Part shown: one piece after another, positions 1 to 5,927 of the stretch | Numbering within the stretch: the stretch's first letter is position 1 | How the letters are laid out: each line of letters opens with the position of its first letter | DNA from: Kiritimatiellia bacterium | GTDB lineage: Bacteria; Verrucomicrobiota; Kiritimatiellia; RFP12; UBA1067 | Assembly (NCBI GenBank): GCA_017525225.1 | Contig: JAFXTB010000001.1 | Coordinates: 1-33,250, forward strand | Direction: 5' to 3' | Length of the DNA: 33,250 bases | The notes under the pieces: model-generated | Database searches by the model: none | Told to the model about the DNA's origin: nothing | The model's input: only the letters and a program-made list of their open reading frames with translations | Made by a program: the position numbers and the translations under genes

Positions 1-794
1 TGAGTTCCGGCCACTATCTTGTCGATCAGCTCCAGCCCGGGACCGATGAACGTGTCGTCGCAGATGATCGTGCGCGTGATGTGCGCATCTTCGCTGACGA
101 ACGACCCTTTGCCGATGATCACGTCGCCGTCCAGTCGGACGTTGCGCGCGCACCACACGTTATCCTGCAGAAGCACCGGGCCTTTCACCTCGGTGCCCCG
201 TTCCATCACCACGTTCCTTCCGAGATGCACTCCCTTTTCGACGGAATACCCCGGCAGGGTGAAGGTCTCCGGGTTGTGCAGGATGGCGATGTTCGTGCGA
301 TACCACGCCATCGCGTTGCGTACCACCAGTCCGGCCGGCAGGATGCGCATCCAGCGTCCGTCCTTGCGCCGATACATCCCTGGGGGCGTCTCGGCGCATT
401 CTCCCTCGTCTAACGGCTCCAGGCGTATGTCGTCTGCGAGATGCCCGGTAAGGCACAGCCCCCACACGACGATGAGATCGTCCTCGATGTTCTGCGTAAG
501 CGGCGTCGGGCAGCGCGCAAGGTCGTCCAGCCCATGCGGCGGCTCGCCCGTGCCCTTCAGGTAGAACACGGGGTAGCCGGTGCGGGTGATTTCGCTGAAG
601 TCCGCCGCCACCCGCTCGGAAAAGCGCCAGTCTATGACTTCGGTGAACAGCACGCCAAACTTCTGGGCCCGTTCGAACGCATAGTCTATGAAGCGTCGCC
701 CGGCGAGCGGCATCTCCGCCGCGCTGCTGCCCGGAAAGAAGTCCTCAAGCCAGGCGTTGCTGGGCAGCGATGGCACGAAGATTACGCTTGCCAT
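1..794 (-). CDS. Nucleotidyltransferase-like protein with hexapeptide repeats (C-terminus outside window)
   Basis: The minus-strand frame is open from ATG at 794 to the window edge with no stop, so at least 264 residues are present and the C-terminus is missing. The N-terminus (MASVIFVPSLPSNAWLEDFF) and the segment MPLAGRRFIDYAFERAQKFG resemble the start of NDP-sugar pyrophosphorylase-like proteins. The last ~90 residues show spaced small-hydrophobic hexads (GVHLGRNVVMERGTEVKGPV, then DGDVIIGKGSFVSEDAHI), as in left-handed beta-helix transferases. The start overlaps the stop of the upstream sugar transferase by one base (TGATG), so translation is probably coupled. The context suggests surface polysaccharide synthesis, for example activating or modifying a sugar. 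The substrate cannot be told, and an acyltransferase role is an alternative. Confidence 0.75.
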   Translation of the reverse strand, partial: MASVIFVPSLPSNAWLEDFFPGSSAAEMPLAGRRFIDYAFERAQKFGVLFTEVIDWRFSERVAADFSEITRTGYPVFYLKGTGEPPHGLDDLARCPTPLTQNIEDDLIVVWGLCLTGHLADDIRLEPLDEGECAETPPGMYRRKDGRWMRILPAGLVVRNAMAWYRTNIAILHNPETFTLPGYSVEKGVHLGRNVVMERGTEVKGPVLLQDNVWCARNVRLDGDVIIGKGSFVSEDAHITRTIICDDTFIGPGLELIDKIVAGT

Positions 795-1522
795 CAGTAC
801 GCCCCCTTGCCGCCGATGATCGCGGGAATGGTCTTGAGCAGGATCACGATGTCCTTCCAGATGCCCGGGGCGAGGATGTATTCCTTGTCGAGGCGCACCT
901 GCTCGTGGAACGGTATCTCGCTGCGGCCCTTGATCTGCCAGAGGCAGGTGATGCCCGGAATGATGTCCAGCCGCTTGCGGTCCTCCAGCGTATATTCCTG
1001 CACTTCGGAGGGAACCGGCGGGCGCGGCCCTACGAGACTCATGTCTCCTATGAACACGTTCCAGAGCTGCGGCAGCTCGTCGAGACTGGTGCGCCTGAGG
1101 ATACGGCCCACTTTCGTGATGCGGGGATCGTCCTTCATCTTGAAGATGACCCCGTCCTTCGACTCGTTCTGCTCTTTGAGGCCGTCCTTGAGGGCTTCGG
1201 CGTCCTGCCGCATGCTGCGGAACTTGTAGAAGTTGAAATGCCGCCCGTAGCGTCCCACGCGCACCTGGCTGAAGAACACCGGCCCCGGGCTTGAAAGCTT
1301 GACCGCGATGGCGATCGCCAGGAAAAGGGGCGACAGCAGTACCATGCCGAGGCCGCTGGCGACGATGTCGAGCGCTCGCTTCACGACGTACGAACCAAGC
1401 ACGGTCAGCTTCCACGCCTTGAGGCGAAGGCTGCGGCGCGTGTTGCCGTGCGTGCGCGATGCCAGTTCCCGTACCAGCTGGTCGAGATCGGCATCCTTGG
1501 TTCTGTCGAGAAAGCTTTCCAT
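794..1522 (-). CDS. Undecaprenyl-phosphate sugar phosphotransferase (bacterial sugar transferase, short WcaJ/PglC type)
   Basis: This 242-aa protein should transfer a sugar-1-phosphate from an NDP-sugar to undecaprenyl phosphate, the first membrane step of exopolysaccharide, capsule or O-antigen synthesis. It has one hydrophobic segment (about residues 52-75) followed by the family signatures KLSSPGPVFFSQVRVG, FYKFRSMRQDAE, DELPQLWNVFIGDMSLVGPR and GITCLWQIKGRSE. The length fits the single-domain catalytic form; the N-terminal multi-helix region of large WcaJ proteins is absent and replaced by about 45 polar residues. The ATG at 1522 has no clear Shine-Dalgarno sequence. It lies just downstream of the inverted-repeat cluster at 1536-1637, which may control it. 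Its stop overlaps the start of the next gene. The family is certain; the sugar is unknown. Confidence 0.93.
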   Translation of the reverse strand: MESFLDRTKDADLDQLVRELASRTHGNTRRSLRLKAWKLTVLGSYVVKRALDIVASGLGMVLLSPLFLAIAIAVKLSSPGPVFFSQVRVGRYGRHFNFYKFRSMRQDAEALKDGLKEQNESKDGVIFKMKDDPRITKVGRILRRTSLDELPQLWNVFIGDMSLVGPRPPVPSEVQEYTLEDRKRLDIIPGITCLWQIKGRSEIPFHEQVRLDKEYILAPGIWKDIVILLKTIPAIIGGKGAY

Positions 1523-1535
1523 TTCATTACTTCGT

Positions 1536-1637
1536 ATTGTTCACAAATCTCAATTGTTCACAAATGTCACCATTGCCACAAATGCAAATTGACACTTGTG
1601 ATTTGTGAACAATTGTGGCAATTGTCATTTGTGAACA
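1536..1637. repeat. Cluster of direct and inverted TTGTTCACAAAT repeats, possible operator or hairpin
   Basis: The 126-bp gap between the Hpt gene and the sugar transferase is AT-rich and highly structured. ATTGTTCACAAAT occurs at 1536-1548 and 1553-1565. Its inverse ATTTGTGAACAAT occurs at 1601-1613, and ATTTGTGAACA at 1627-1637. The outer arms 1555-1581 and 1613-1637 form a near-perfect inverted repeat: 12 and 10 matching bases around a 5/3-base mismatch. A protein-binding operator array or a large RNA hairpin upstream of the polysaccharide genes are both possible. There is no T-run that would make it a standard terminator. Confidence 0.8.
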
Positions 1638-1648
1638 GTCTCCATTGC

Positions 1649-1957
1649 CTACAGCAGCTTTTCCAGCTCGCCGAGCCGTGCGATCAGTTCTCTGGCCTGC
1701 GCGGCATCCTGCAGCTGCGCGGCGTTGCGCAGCTGGATCGCGACATCGGCCATCTCGTTGTCGCCCGCCGCAAGCGCATTGCCCTTGACGGTATGGGCTA
1801 CACGGTCGAGCTGCTGCCAGGTGGAGCCTGTCAGTGCGGTCGTGGCCTCCATGATCTTGACGCGGACGGACGAGACATATTCCCCGTATATCTCGTTTAC
1901 CACGGCCTCGTCGTCGCCGAACTGTTCGTTCAGGTATGTCTTGCAACATTCCTTCAT
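1649..1957 (-). CDS. Hpt-domain histidine phosphotransfer protein
   Basis: A 102-aa protein consisting of a single Hpt four-helix domain. The phosphorylatable histidine is H55 in the motif RVAHTVKGNALAAGD (HxxKG core). Hpt proteins relay phosphate between receiver domains or from hybrid kinases in the cytoplasm. The start ATG (1957) overlaps the stop of the upstream receiver-phosphatase gene as ATGA. Its Shine-Dalgarno GAGGAG lies inside the last codons of that gene, so the two are translationally coupled and are likely partners. No histidine kinase is in the window, so the phosphate source is unknown. The downstream polysaccharide genes could be the regulated output, but that is inference. 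Confidence 0.9.
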   Translation of the reverse strand: MKECCKTYLNEQFGDDEAVVNEIYGEYVSSVRVKIMEATTALTGSTWQQLDRVAHTVKGNALAAGDNEMADVAIQLRNAAQLQDAAQARELIARLGELEKLL

Positions 1958-3660
1958 GTCGTCTCCTCAGTCTTGTTGTTGCTTTCTTTGATTAAGAATG
2001 TTGTTTCGTGGAGTGTCCCGAAGCTCTGCCGCTGGATGCCGTCGCACAGCTGCCGCATCATGAGCCGTCCGCGTCCGCGCCCGCTCATCTCGTTGTTGAG
2101 CATGGTGAACGTGGTGTCCGCGTCGCCGGCCGCGACCTTGAGGCTGGGCGTCGGACGGCCGTGGTCCCACACTGTCAGCTCGGCGCGTTCGCGCCTGCGG
2201 CGCAGGCGAAGGCTCACCACGTCCCGCCGGCGCTGCTGATCGTCGAAGCCATGGTCGTGGATGTTCATCAGATGCTCTTCCAGCACCAGCTGGACGCGGG
2301 TCACCAGGTCGGCCGGCCAGCCCTCGCCGCTGCACCACCTGCCGCAGTCCTGCGAAGCGGCATCGACCTGTTCCGGCGAAAGCGACAGCGTGGCCTCGTA
2401 TATCCCCGGCAGATGCCGCCGGACGCCGAAGAGGATGATCGTCACGTCGTCCTGGTGCTTGGAGTAGCCGAACTCGTCGCACGCCGCCGAGAATTTGCCA
2501 AGGATGGACATGATGGAACCGTTCCGGCAGTCGTCGATGGCCAGCTCGCCGGCGACCTTCCTTATCATCTCGGCCGACATCTTCTCTCGGCCTTCATCGT
2601 CCTTCGAGAACTCGTAGAGCCCGTCGGTGAACGCGGCGCAGAACGCACCCTGCGGAAGGTTCGTCTGCACGATGTCCGCCGACGTGTACATCGTGTCCGG
2701 CATGAGGCCGATCGGCAGGCCGCCCCGCTTTTCCGGATTGAGATCCACGATCTGCAGGTTCGTGGGGTTGAACAGGCGGATGTCCGGCGCGCCGCATACG
2801 ATGTACGCAAGCGTTCCGCCGGTGGGGGCGTCGGCCCCAGGATCGCGCCCGGCCGGCGGCGCATACACGGCGATCACGGCCGTCATGTACGAGATGTCCG
2901 TGAAGTTGGCGCGGAAGAACTTCTGCAGATCGTTGGCGATGCGCTCGATCATCGAGACCGCGCTGTCGTGCACATGCGCGCGCACGACCTGCCGCATGAA
3001 AGCCTGTACGGCCATCATCACCAGGGCCGCGTTCGCCCCATGACCCTGGATGTCGCCCAGGGCGAACAGCCAGCGGTTCGCGTCGATCTGCATCGCCTCG
3101 TAGAGGTCCCCGCTCACCGATTCGTGCGGACGCCAGAGTGTCGTGTAGAAGGATCGGTCGTCCATCATCGCCCGCACCGGCAGCATGCTGCGCTGCACGT
3201 GCGCCGCGAGCCGCAGGGACTTGCGCTGCTCGGCCACCTGGCGTTCCACGAACTGCTGGATGCGCCGCGCACCCACGACGCGCTGGAGGCGCTTGATCAG
3301 CACCTCGGTGCCGGCGGACTTCGGAAGATAGTAGCTCATGGGGTCGTTGATGATCTTCTTCAGGAACCCGCTGCCTTCCTCGGGATCCAGCGCGGTGATG
3401 AAGAAGAACGGCATGGCAGGGTCTATGCCGCGCACTATGTCGCGGAAGATGAACCCGTCCATGTCGCCCATCATGATGTCGGATATGATGGCGCAGAACG
3501 ACCGATGGTGCTGCTTGAGGATGGATACCGCCTCGTCGACGGTCCCAACCGCCACCGATTCGTAGCCGGCCTTCTTCAGGCGGGCACACACCGTCAGGCG
3601 GATGAGCTTCTCGTCGTCCAGGACCAGTATCTTGGCCTCAAATTTTTCGCGTGGAGTCAT
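1954..3660 (-). CDS. Receiver - PP2C/SpoIIE phosphatase - HATPase (RsbU/RsbW-like) response regulator
   Basis: A 568-aa three-domain regulator. Residues ~10-130 are a receiver domain (ILVLDDE, phospho-acceptor D61 in IISDIMMGDMDG, conserved K in YYLPKSAG). Residues ~150-400 are a SpoIIE/RsbU-type PP2C phosphatase (SGDLYEAM, ALGDIQGHGANAAL, AAFTDGLYEF, with metal-binding aspartates). Residues ~430-560 are a GHKL ATPase of the anti-sigma kinase type (LVLEEHLMNIHDHGF, late glycine-rich SGRGRGRLMM). This fits partner switching, in which a phosphosignal controls dephosphorylation of an anti-sigma antagonist and the kinase domain acts in the opposite direction. The frame stays open upstream to 3822, but ATG 3660 is chosen because the domain begins there and a promoter lies directly before it. 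No STAS-domain antagonist or sigma factor is in the window. Confidence 0.92.
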   Translation of the reverse strand: MTPREKFEAKILVLDDEKLIRLTVCARLKKAGYESVAVGTVDEAVSILKQHHRSFCAIISDIMMGDMDGFIFRDIVRGIDPAMPFFFITALDPEEGSGFLKKIINDPMSYYLPKSAGTEVLIKRLQRVVGARRIQQFVERQVAEQRKSLRLAAHVQRSMLPVRAMMDDRSFYTTLWRPHESVSGDLYEAMQIDANRWLFALGDIQGHGANAALVMMAVQAFMRQVVRAHVHDSAVSMIERIANDLQKFFRANFTDISYMTAVIAVYAPPAGRDPGADAPTGGTLAYIVCGAPDIRLFNPTNLQIVDLNPEKRGGLPIGLMPDTMYTSADIVQTNLPQGAFCAAFTDGLYEFSKDDEGREKMSAEMIRKVAGELAIDDCRNGSIMSILGKFSAACDEFGYSKHQDDVTIILFGVRRHLPGIYEATLSLSPEQVDAASQDCGRWCSGEGWPADLVTRVQLVLEEHLMNIHDHGFDDQQRRRDVVSLRLRRRRERAELTVWDHGRPTPSLKVAAGDADTTFTMLNNEMSGRGRGRLMMRQLCDGIQRQSFGTLHETTFLIKESNNKTEETT

Positions 3661-3667
3661 GTGTAAT

Positions 3668-3695
3668 ATTATATCAAACGCTCCCGCAACTTCAA
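3668..3695 (-). promoter_or_regulatory. Predicted sigma70-type promoter giving a leaderless mRNA
   Basis: On the minus strand TTGAAG (3695-3690), a 16-bp spacer and a perfect TATAAT (3673-3668) are followed by ATTACAC and then the ATG at 3660. A transcript starting about 7 nt after the -10 would begin at the start codon. No Shine-Dalgarno sequence is present. Confidence 0.65.
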
Positions 3696-3710
3696 GCCCT
3701 GTTTCTTCCT

Positions 3711-3727
3711 GGCAGAGATTCCACATC
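3711..3727 (+). repeat. IS left terminal inverted repeat
   Basis: GGCAGAGATTCCACATC matches the reverse complement of 5746-5762 with one mismatch (C versus A at position 14). Beyond 17 bases the two ends diverge. Confidence 0.8.
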
Positions 3728-3776
3728 TGGGGGGAGTGCCGCGCTCCGTCGCGCCCGTCGGGGGTTGATAAATCTC

Positions 3777-3804
3777 CCGCAGAGGCCGCAGAGAGCGCAG
3801 AGGG
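3777..3804. repeat. GCAGAG short repeats
   Basis: Three GCAGAG units occur close together (CCGCAGAGG, CCGCAGAGAG, CGCAGAGGG) in the 167-bp non-coding stretch between the left IS end and the transposase stop. Runs of this GCAGAG type are, as I recall, scattered in many bacterial genomes as dispersed repeats. Its presence inside the IS end may mean the IS inserted next to, or picked up, such a repeat. Confidence 0.5.
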
Positions 3805-3828
3805 TGGTTTTGGGGAAAGCAAAGCCGC

Positions 3829-3850
3829 CCCGACCGCAGGATCGGGTTTT
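3829..3850 (+). terminator. Weak hairpin plus TTTT facing into the IS from the left
   Basis: CCCGA (3829-3833) pairs with TCGGG (3842-3846) over an 8-nt loop and is followed by TTTT on the plus strand. The stem is only 5 bp, so this is tentative. It would stop transcription entering the IS antisense to the transposase. Confidence 0.3.
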
Positions 3851-3894
3851 GAATCCCAGCGTTTTATCAGAGGTGGCCGGGCAACCTCGCAGAA

Positions 3895-5268
3895 TCATTC
3901 AGTCAGGTATTCCAGCTCGTATTCCCTGCTGAGGTAGACCGTCTCCGGCTCGTAGTCGCTGAAGTCGATGTTGTGCAGGGCCTCGCAGAGCTTTCTCGCC
4001 CATATCGACTGCGTCACCTTCCGGCAGCCCTTGGCGAGCTTCCTCAGCATCCCGGAGTTGAACACCTGCCACAGGTTGTGCGCAAACTGCATGAGAAGGT
4101 GCATGGCTCGGCTGGCGTTTTCGTCGTTGCAGAACGTATGCTCAAGCCCGAATCCGTCCTCGCCCTTGGACTTCTGCGTCTTGAAGCTGTTCTCTATCGT
4201 CCACCTGCGCCGCCCCCATTCCGCCACCTTCTGGGCGTACGCCGCCTTGCCGACATCGAGATCCGTAGCGAACTGCCCGTAATAAGCCTCCTCGGCGGGC
4301 TTCTCCTGATGGCATTCGACGACGTTGACGACACTGTCGCCGAGCTTCACGCCCGTCGCCCACCGCAGCGAGCCAATCGTCTCCCACAGCCCGCCCTTGA
4401 CCTTGCGGGTCATCGGGCCGTGTCCGTCCTCGTCGAGTGCCATCAGCGACTGCGCCTCGGCGTACGCATCGGGCGTGCGCCCCTCCTTGAACGTGAAGAT
4501 GAAGCGCCAGTCGTTCTCCCTGCACATCTCGATTACGGGGCTGCAGCAGTAGAGCGCGTCCGCGACGATGACCAGCCCGTAGCGCCCGAACCACTTCTTG
4601 AGCCGCTTCTCGATCCGCTTGAACGCCGCGTATTCGCAGTCCTGCTTCTGCTTCTTGTTCTTGGGGTCGTAGGCCTTCACAGGCTCGACGAGGATCGTCA
4701 CCGCCCACCCCCACGGGGTCAGTATCTTCACCTCGAGCGCGTACCGGTTCCTCTTGTTGCCCTTGAGCAGACAGCCGCGCTTCGACTCCACCTTGGTGCC
4801 GTCCACCGACACCACGAGCCTCCCGCAGAGCCTCGCGGCCTCGAAGAGCTTCTCGGCTATCAGCGCACGGGCGAACCGGATCAGCAGCATCTGGAGCCTG
4901 CTCGTCTTCGCCATCGACAGGAGCCTGCACCACGTCTCCGAGCTCGGGACCGTCTTGCGCTCCCCGTCGAGCCACCACGCCTGTCCGGACATCTTGAACA
5001 CGTTCTTCGCGTACTCCTCGTCGTTGCGGTCGCAGTCCATCTTGTTGCGTGACGTCCTGCGCGTGAGCAGCCCAAGCACGACGGTCCAGAGCTTCGTCGT
5101 GTTGTCGTATATCGCGCCGTCCTCGCTCTGCCGCGAAGACGCGCTCTTGAAGAACCCGTTGATGCGGTCGCGGAACTTGCCGACCCAGGAGATCAGCCTT
5201 TTCGCCGCGATTCCCCCCTGCGGGTTCTCCCCTGGCTTGCGGCCCGGCCTGCCTTTCGGCCTTTTGGG
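3895..5268 (-). CDS. IS transposase orfB, IS4-type DDE domain (likely expressed by -1 frameshift from orfA)
   Basis: This frame codes for the catalytic part of the transposase, which cuts and joins the IS ends. It contains VVSVDGTKVES (first Asp), YGLVIVADALYCCSP (second Asp) and WGRRRWTIENSFKTQKSKG. The last fits the IS4 signature Y-x2-R-x3-E-x6-K with W in place of Y. The open frame extends upstream to 5631, but there it is only a shadow of orfA. There is no good ATG until MDCDRNDEEY, well inside the protein, so I begin the coding part at the slippery heptamer 5268-5262. Initiation at an internal non-ATG codon is the alternative. From the heptamer to the stop there are 457 residues with no internal stop, so the gene looks functional. 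Confidence 0.85.
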   Translation of the reverse strand, partial: PKRPKGRPGRKPGENPQGGIAAKRLISWVGKFRDRINGFFKSASSRQSEDGAIYDNTTKLWTVVLGLLTRRTSRNKMDCDRNDEEYAKNVFKMSGQAWWLDGERKTVPSSETWCRLLSMAKTSRLQMLLIRFARALIAEKLFEAARLCGRLVVSVDGTKVESKRGCLLKGNKRNRYALEVKILTPWGWAVTILVEPVKAYDPKNKKQKQDCEYAAFKRIEKRLKKWFGRYGLVIVADALYCCSPVIEMCRENDWRFIFTFKEGRTPDAYAEAQSLMALDEDGHGPMTRKVKGGLWETIGSLRWATGVKLGDSVVNVVECHQEKPAEEAYYGQFATDLDVGKAAYAQKVAEWGRRRWTIENSFKTQKSKGEDGFGLEHTFCNDENASRAMHLLMQFAHNLWQVFNSGMLRKLAKGCRKVTQSIWARKLCEALHNIDFSDYEPETVYLSREYELEYLTE

Positions 5269-5594
5269 GCCTTCTCCGGCTTGACCGTGCGCCTTCCCGC
5301 CAGTGCGGTTATCCTCTCCACGAGGTCCCGCCGCGTCCACTCGCTCATCTCCAGCATGAGCGACTTCAGCTCCCTCCAGTTCTCCGCGAGCCTGCGGACC
5401 TCCGCCTCCATCGACACGGGGACGTACAGGCAGCGGGTCTTCCCGTCCGCCTTGTCCGTCAGCGTGTAGCGCTTGGCGTTGCCCACCGTCTGGACGTTGA
5501 GCGTCCCCGATACCACCCCCTCGCGCAGCAGAAGCGTCCGCAGCCGCGAGACCGTCGCCTTGTACCCGGCCAGGTCTAGTGTCCTTTTTTTCAT
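5193..5594 (-). CDS. IS orfA, DUF6788-like accessory protein
   Basis: A 133-aa basic protein starting MKKRTLDLAGYKATVSRLRT. The middle (TLTDKADGKTRCLYVPVSME, then AEVRRLAENWRELKSLMLEM) matches the pattern I know from DUF6788 proteins encoded directly upstream of DDE transposases. There is no catalytic motif; the C-terminus is rich in Lys, Arg, Gly and Pro, so a DNA-binding role is plausible. The start codon is part of a 24-bp palindrome and lies 8 nt after a TATAAT, with no Shine-Dalgarno sequence. In its overlap with orfB the codons GCC CCA AAA contain C_CCA_AAA in the zero frame, so a -1 slip would extend it into the transposase as a roughly 566-aa fusion. Confidence 0.8.
   Translation of the reverse strand: MKKRTLDLAGYKATVSRLRTLLLREGVVSGTLNVQTVGNAKRYTLTDKADGKTRCLYVPVSMEAEVRRLAENWRELKSLMLEMSEWTRRDLVERITALAGRRTVKPEKAPKGRKAGRAASQGRTRRGESRRKG
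5262..5268 (-). other. Slippery heptamer CCCAAAA, predicted -1 ribosomal frameshift site
   Basis: On the minus strand C_CCA_AAA sits in register with orfA (CCA at 5267-5265, AAA at 5264-5262). Re-pairing as CCC AAA puts ribosomes into the orfB frame, which then runs to 3895. The downstream sequence is very GC-rich and could supply a stimulatory structure (CCGAAAGGCAGGCCGGGCC). X_XXY_YYZ geometry in the right frame of an IS orfA/orfB overlap is a standard sign of programmed frameshifting. Confidence 0.6.
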
Positions 5595-5631
5595 AGTCGG
5601 TAATTATACCGACTATTTTGCGGAAAGTCAA
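5593..5631 (-). promoter_or_regulatory. IS promoter with palindromic operator over the -10 and start codon
   Basis: TTGACT (5631-5626), a 17-bp spacer and TATAAT (5608-5603) form a near-consensus minus-strand promoter. The -10 and the ATG of orfA are enclosed in a palindrome with perfect 10-bp arms, ATAGTCGGTA (5593-5602) and TACCGACTAT (5607-5616), around ATTA. A bound protein would block the promoter. If the mRNA starts at or next to the ATG, little or none of the palindrome would be transcribed, so DNA binding is more likely than an RNA hairpin. Confidence 0.7.
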
Positions 5632-5654
5632 GGGGGCTGGCGCAAAAAAAGTCG

Positions 5655-5681
5655 AAAAAAGTTTCGGGGGCGGACGCCCCC
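5655..5681 (-). terminator. Hairpin plus T-runs facing into the IS from the right
   Basis: GGGGGC (5666-5671) pairs with GCCCCC (5676-5681) over a 4-nt loop. On the minus strand it is followed by GAAAC, TTTTTT (5660-5655), CGAC and a second run of seven T. It lies upstream of the IS promoter, so it would block read-through from outside into the transposase, a common IS safeguard. Confidence 0.5.
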
Positions 5682-5745
5682 CATGGCACGCCCGCCCCCG
5701 TCAGGCCGACGCAAAAAAGTCGGCTAGCTATCGCGACAAATCAGG

Positions 5746-5762
5746 GATTTGGAATCTCTGCC
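5746..5762 (-). repeat. IS right terminal inverted repeat
   Basis: GATTTGGAATCTCTGCC is the inverted partner of 3711-3727, with 16 of 17 bases matching. Confidence 0.8.
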
Positions 5763-5804
5763 GCCTTCTATCCTCTCCTCCGCCCCATTTCTCACCCAAA
5801 ATTT

Positions 5805-5830
5805 TATGACACATCCGTATGACACATCCG
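5805..5830. repeat. Tandem duplication of TATGACACATCCG
   Basis: Two perfect adjacent 13-bp copies (5805-5817, 5818-5830) lie in the non-coding stretch between the IS and the 399-aa gene. An inverted pair AAATTTTAT (about 5799-5807) and ATAAAATTT (about 5870-5879) flanks the area. It may be an operator or simply a slippage product; nothing else is visible in 5763-5891. Confidence 0.6.
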
Positions 5831-5891
5831 TTGGGCGTTTTCCACGACCTCAGTCATGCAACCAGCACTATAAAATTTCTCCACACCATAG

Positions 5892-5920
5892 TTGCATTAC
5901 ATTCCAGAACATGGTATAAT
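5892..5920 (+). promoter_or_regulatory. Predicted promoter giving a leaderless mRNA
   Basis: TTGCAT (5892-5897), a 17-bp spacer and TATAAT (5915-5920, extended as TGGTATAAT) are followed by TCTTCTC and then ATG at 5928. The expected transcription start coincides with the start codon, and no Shine-Dalgarno sequence exists. Confidence 0.7.
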
Positions 5921-5927
5921 TCTTCTC

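Larger units (their letters stand above)
3711..5762 (-). mobile_element. Insertion sequence, ~2.05 kb, IS4-type DDE transposase with DUF6788-like orfA
   Basis: The element is bounded by GGCAGAGATTCCACATC at 3711-3727 and the inverted copy of GGCAGAGATTCCAAATC at 5746-5762 (16 of 17 identical). It carries two overlapping minus-strand reading frames, a slippery heptamer in the overlap, an internal promoter with a palindrome, and inward-facing hairpins. No convincing target-site duplication flanks it (GTTTCTTCCT on the left, GCCTTCTATC on the right). Either the duplication has decayed or the ends lie slightly elsewhere. It sits just upstream of the regulator promoter at 3668-3695, and both frames look intact. 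Confidence 0.85.

Noticed and set aside
1536-1637. CRISPR-like array
   Set aside because: The units are short, in both orientations and unevenly spaced, with no spacers of uniform length and no cas genes nearby.
2008-3666. Long plus-strand open frame opposite the receiver-phosphatase gene (also 10448-11842, 21970-23664 and 27302-28303)
   Set aside because: These are antisense shadows typical of GC-rich DNA; the minus-strand frames carry clear domain motifs.
5269-5631. Upstream 120 residues of the transposase frame
   Set aside because: They are a frame shadow of orfA, with Gly/Arg/Asp-rich composition and no similarity to a transposase N-terminus.
3701-5772. Target-site duplication around the IS
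   Set aside because: Left flank GTTTCTTCCT and right flank GCCTTCTATC share no equal short repeat at the terminal repeat boundaries.
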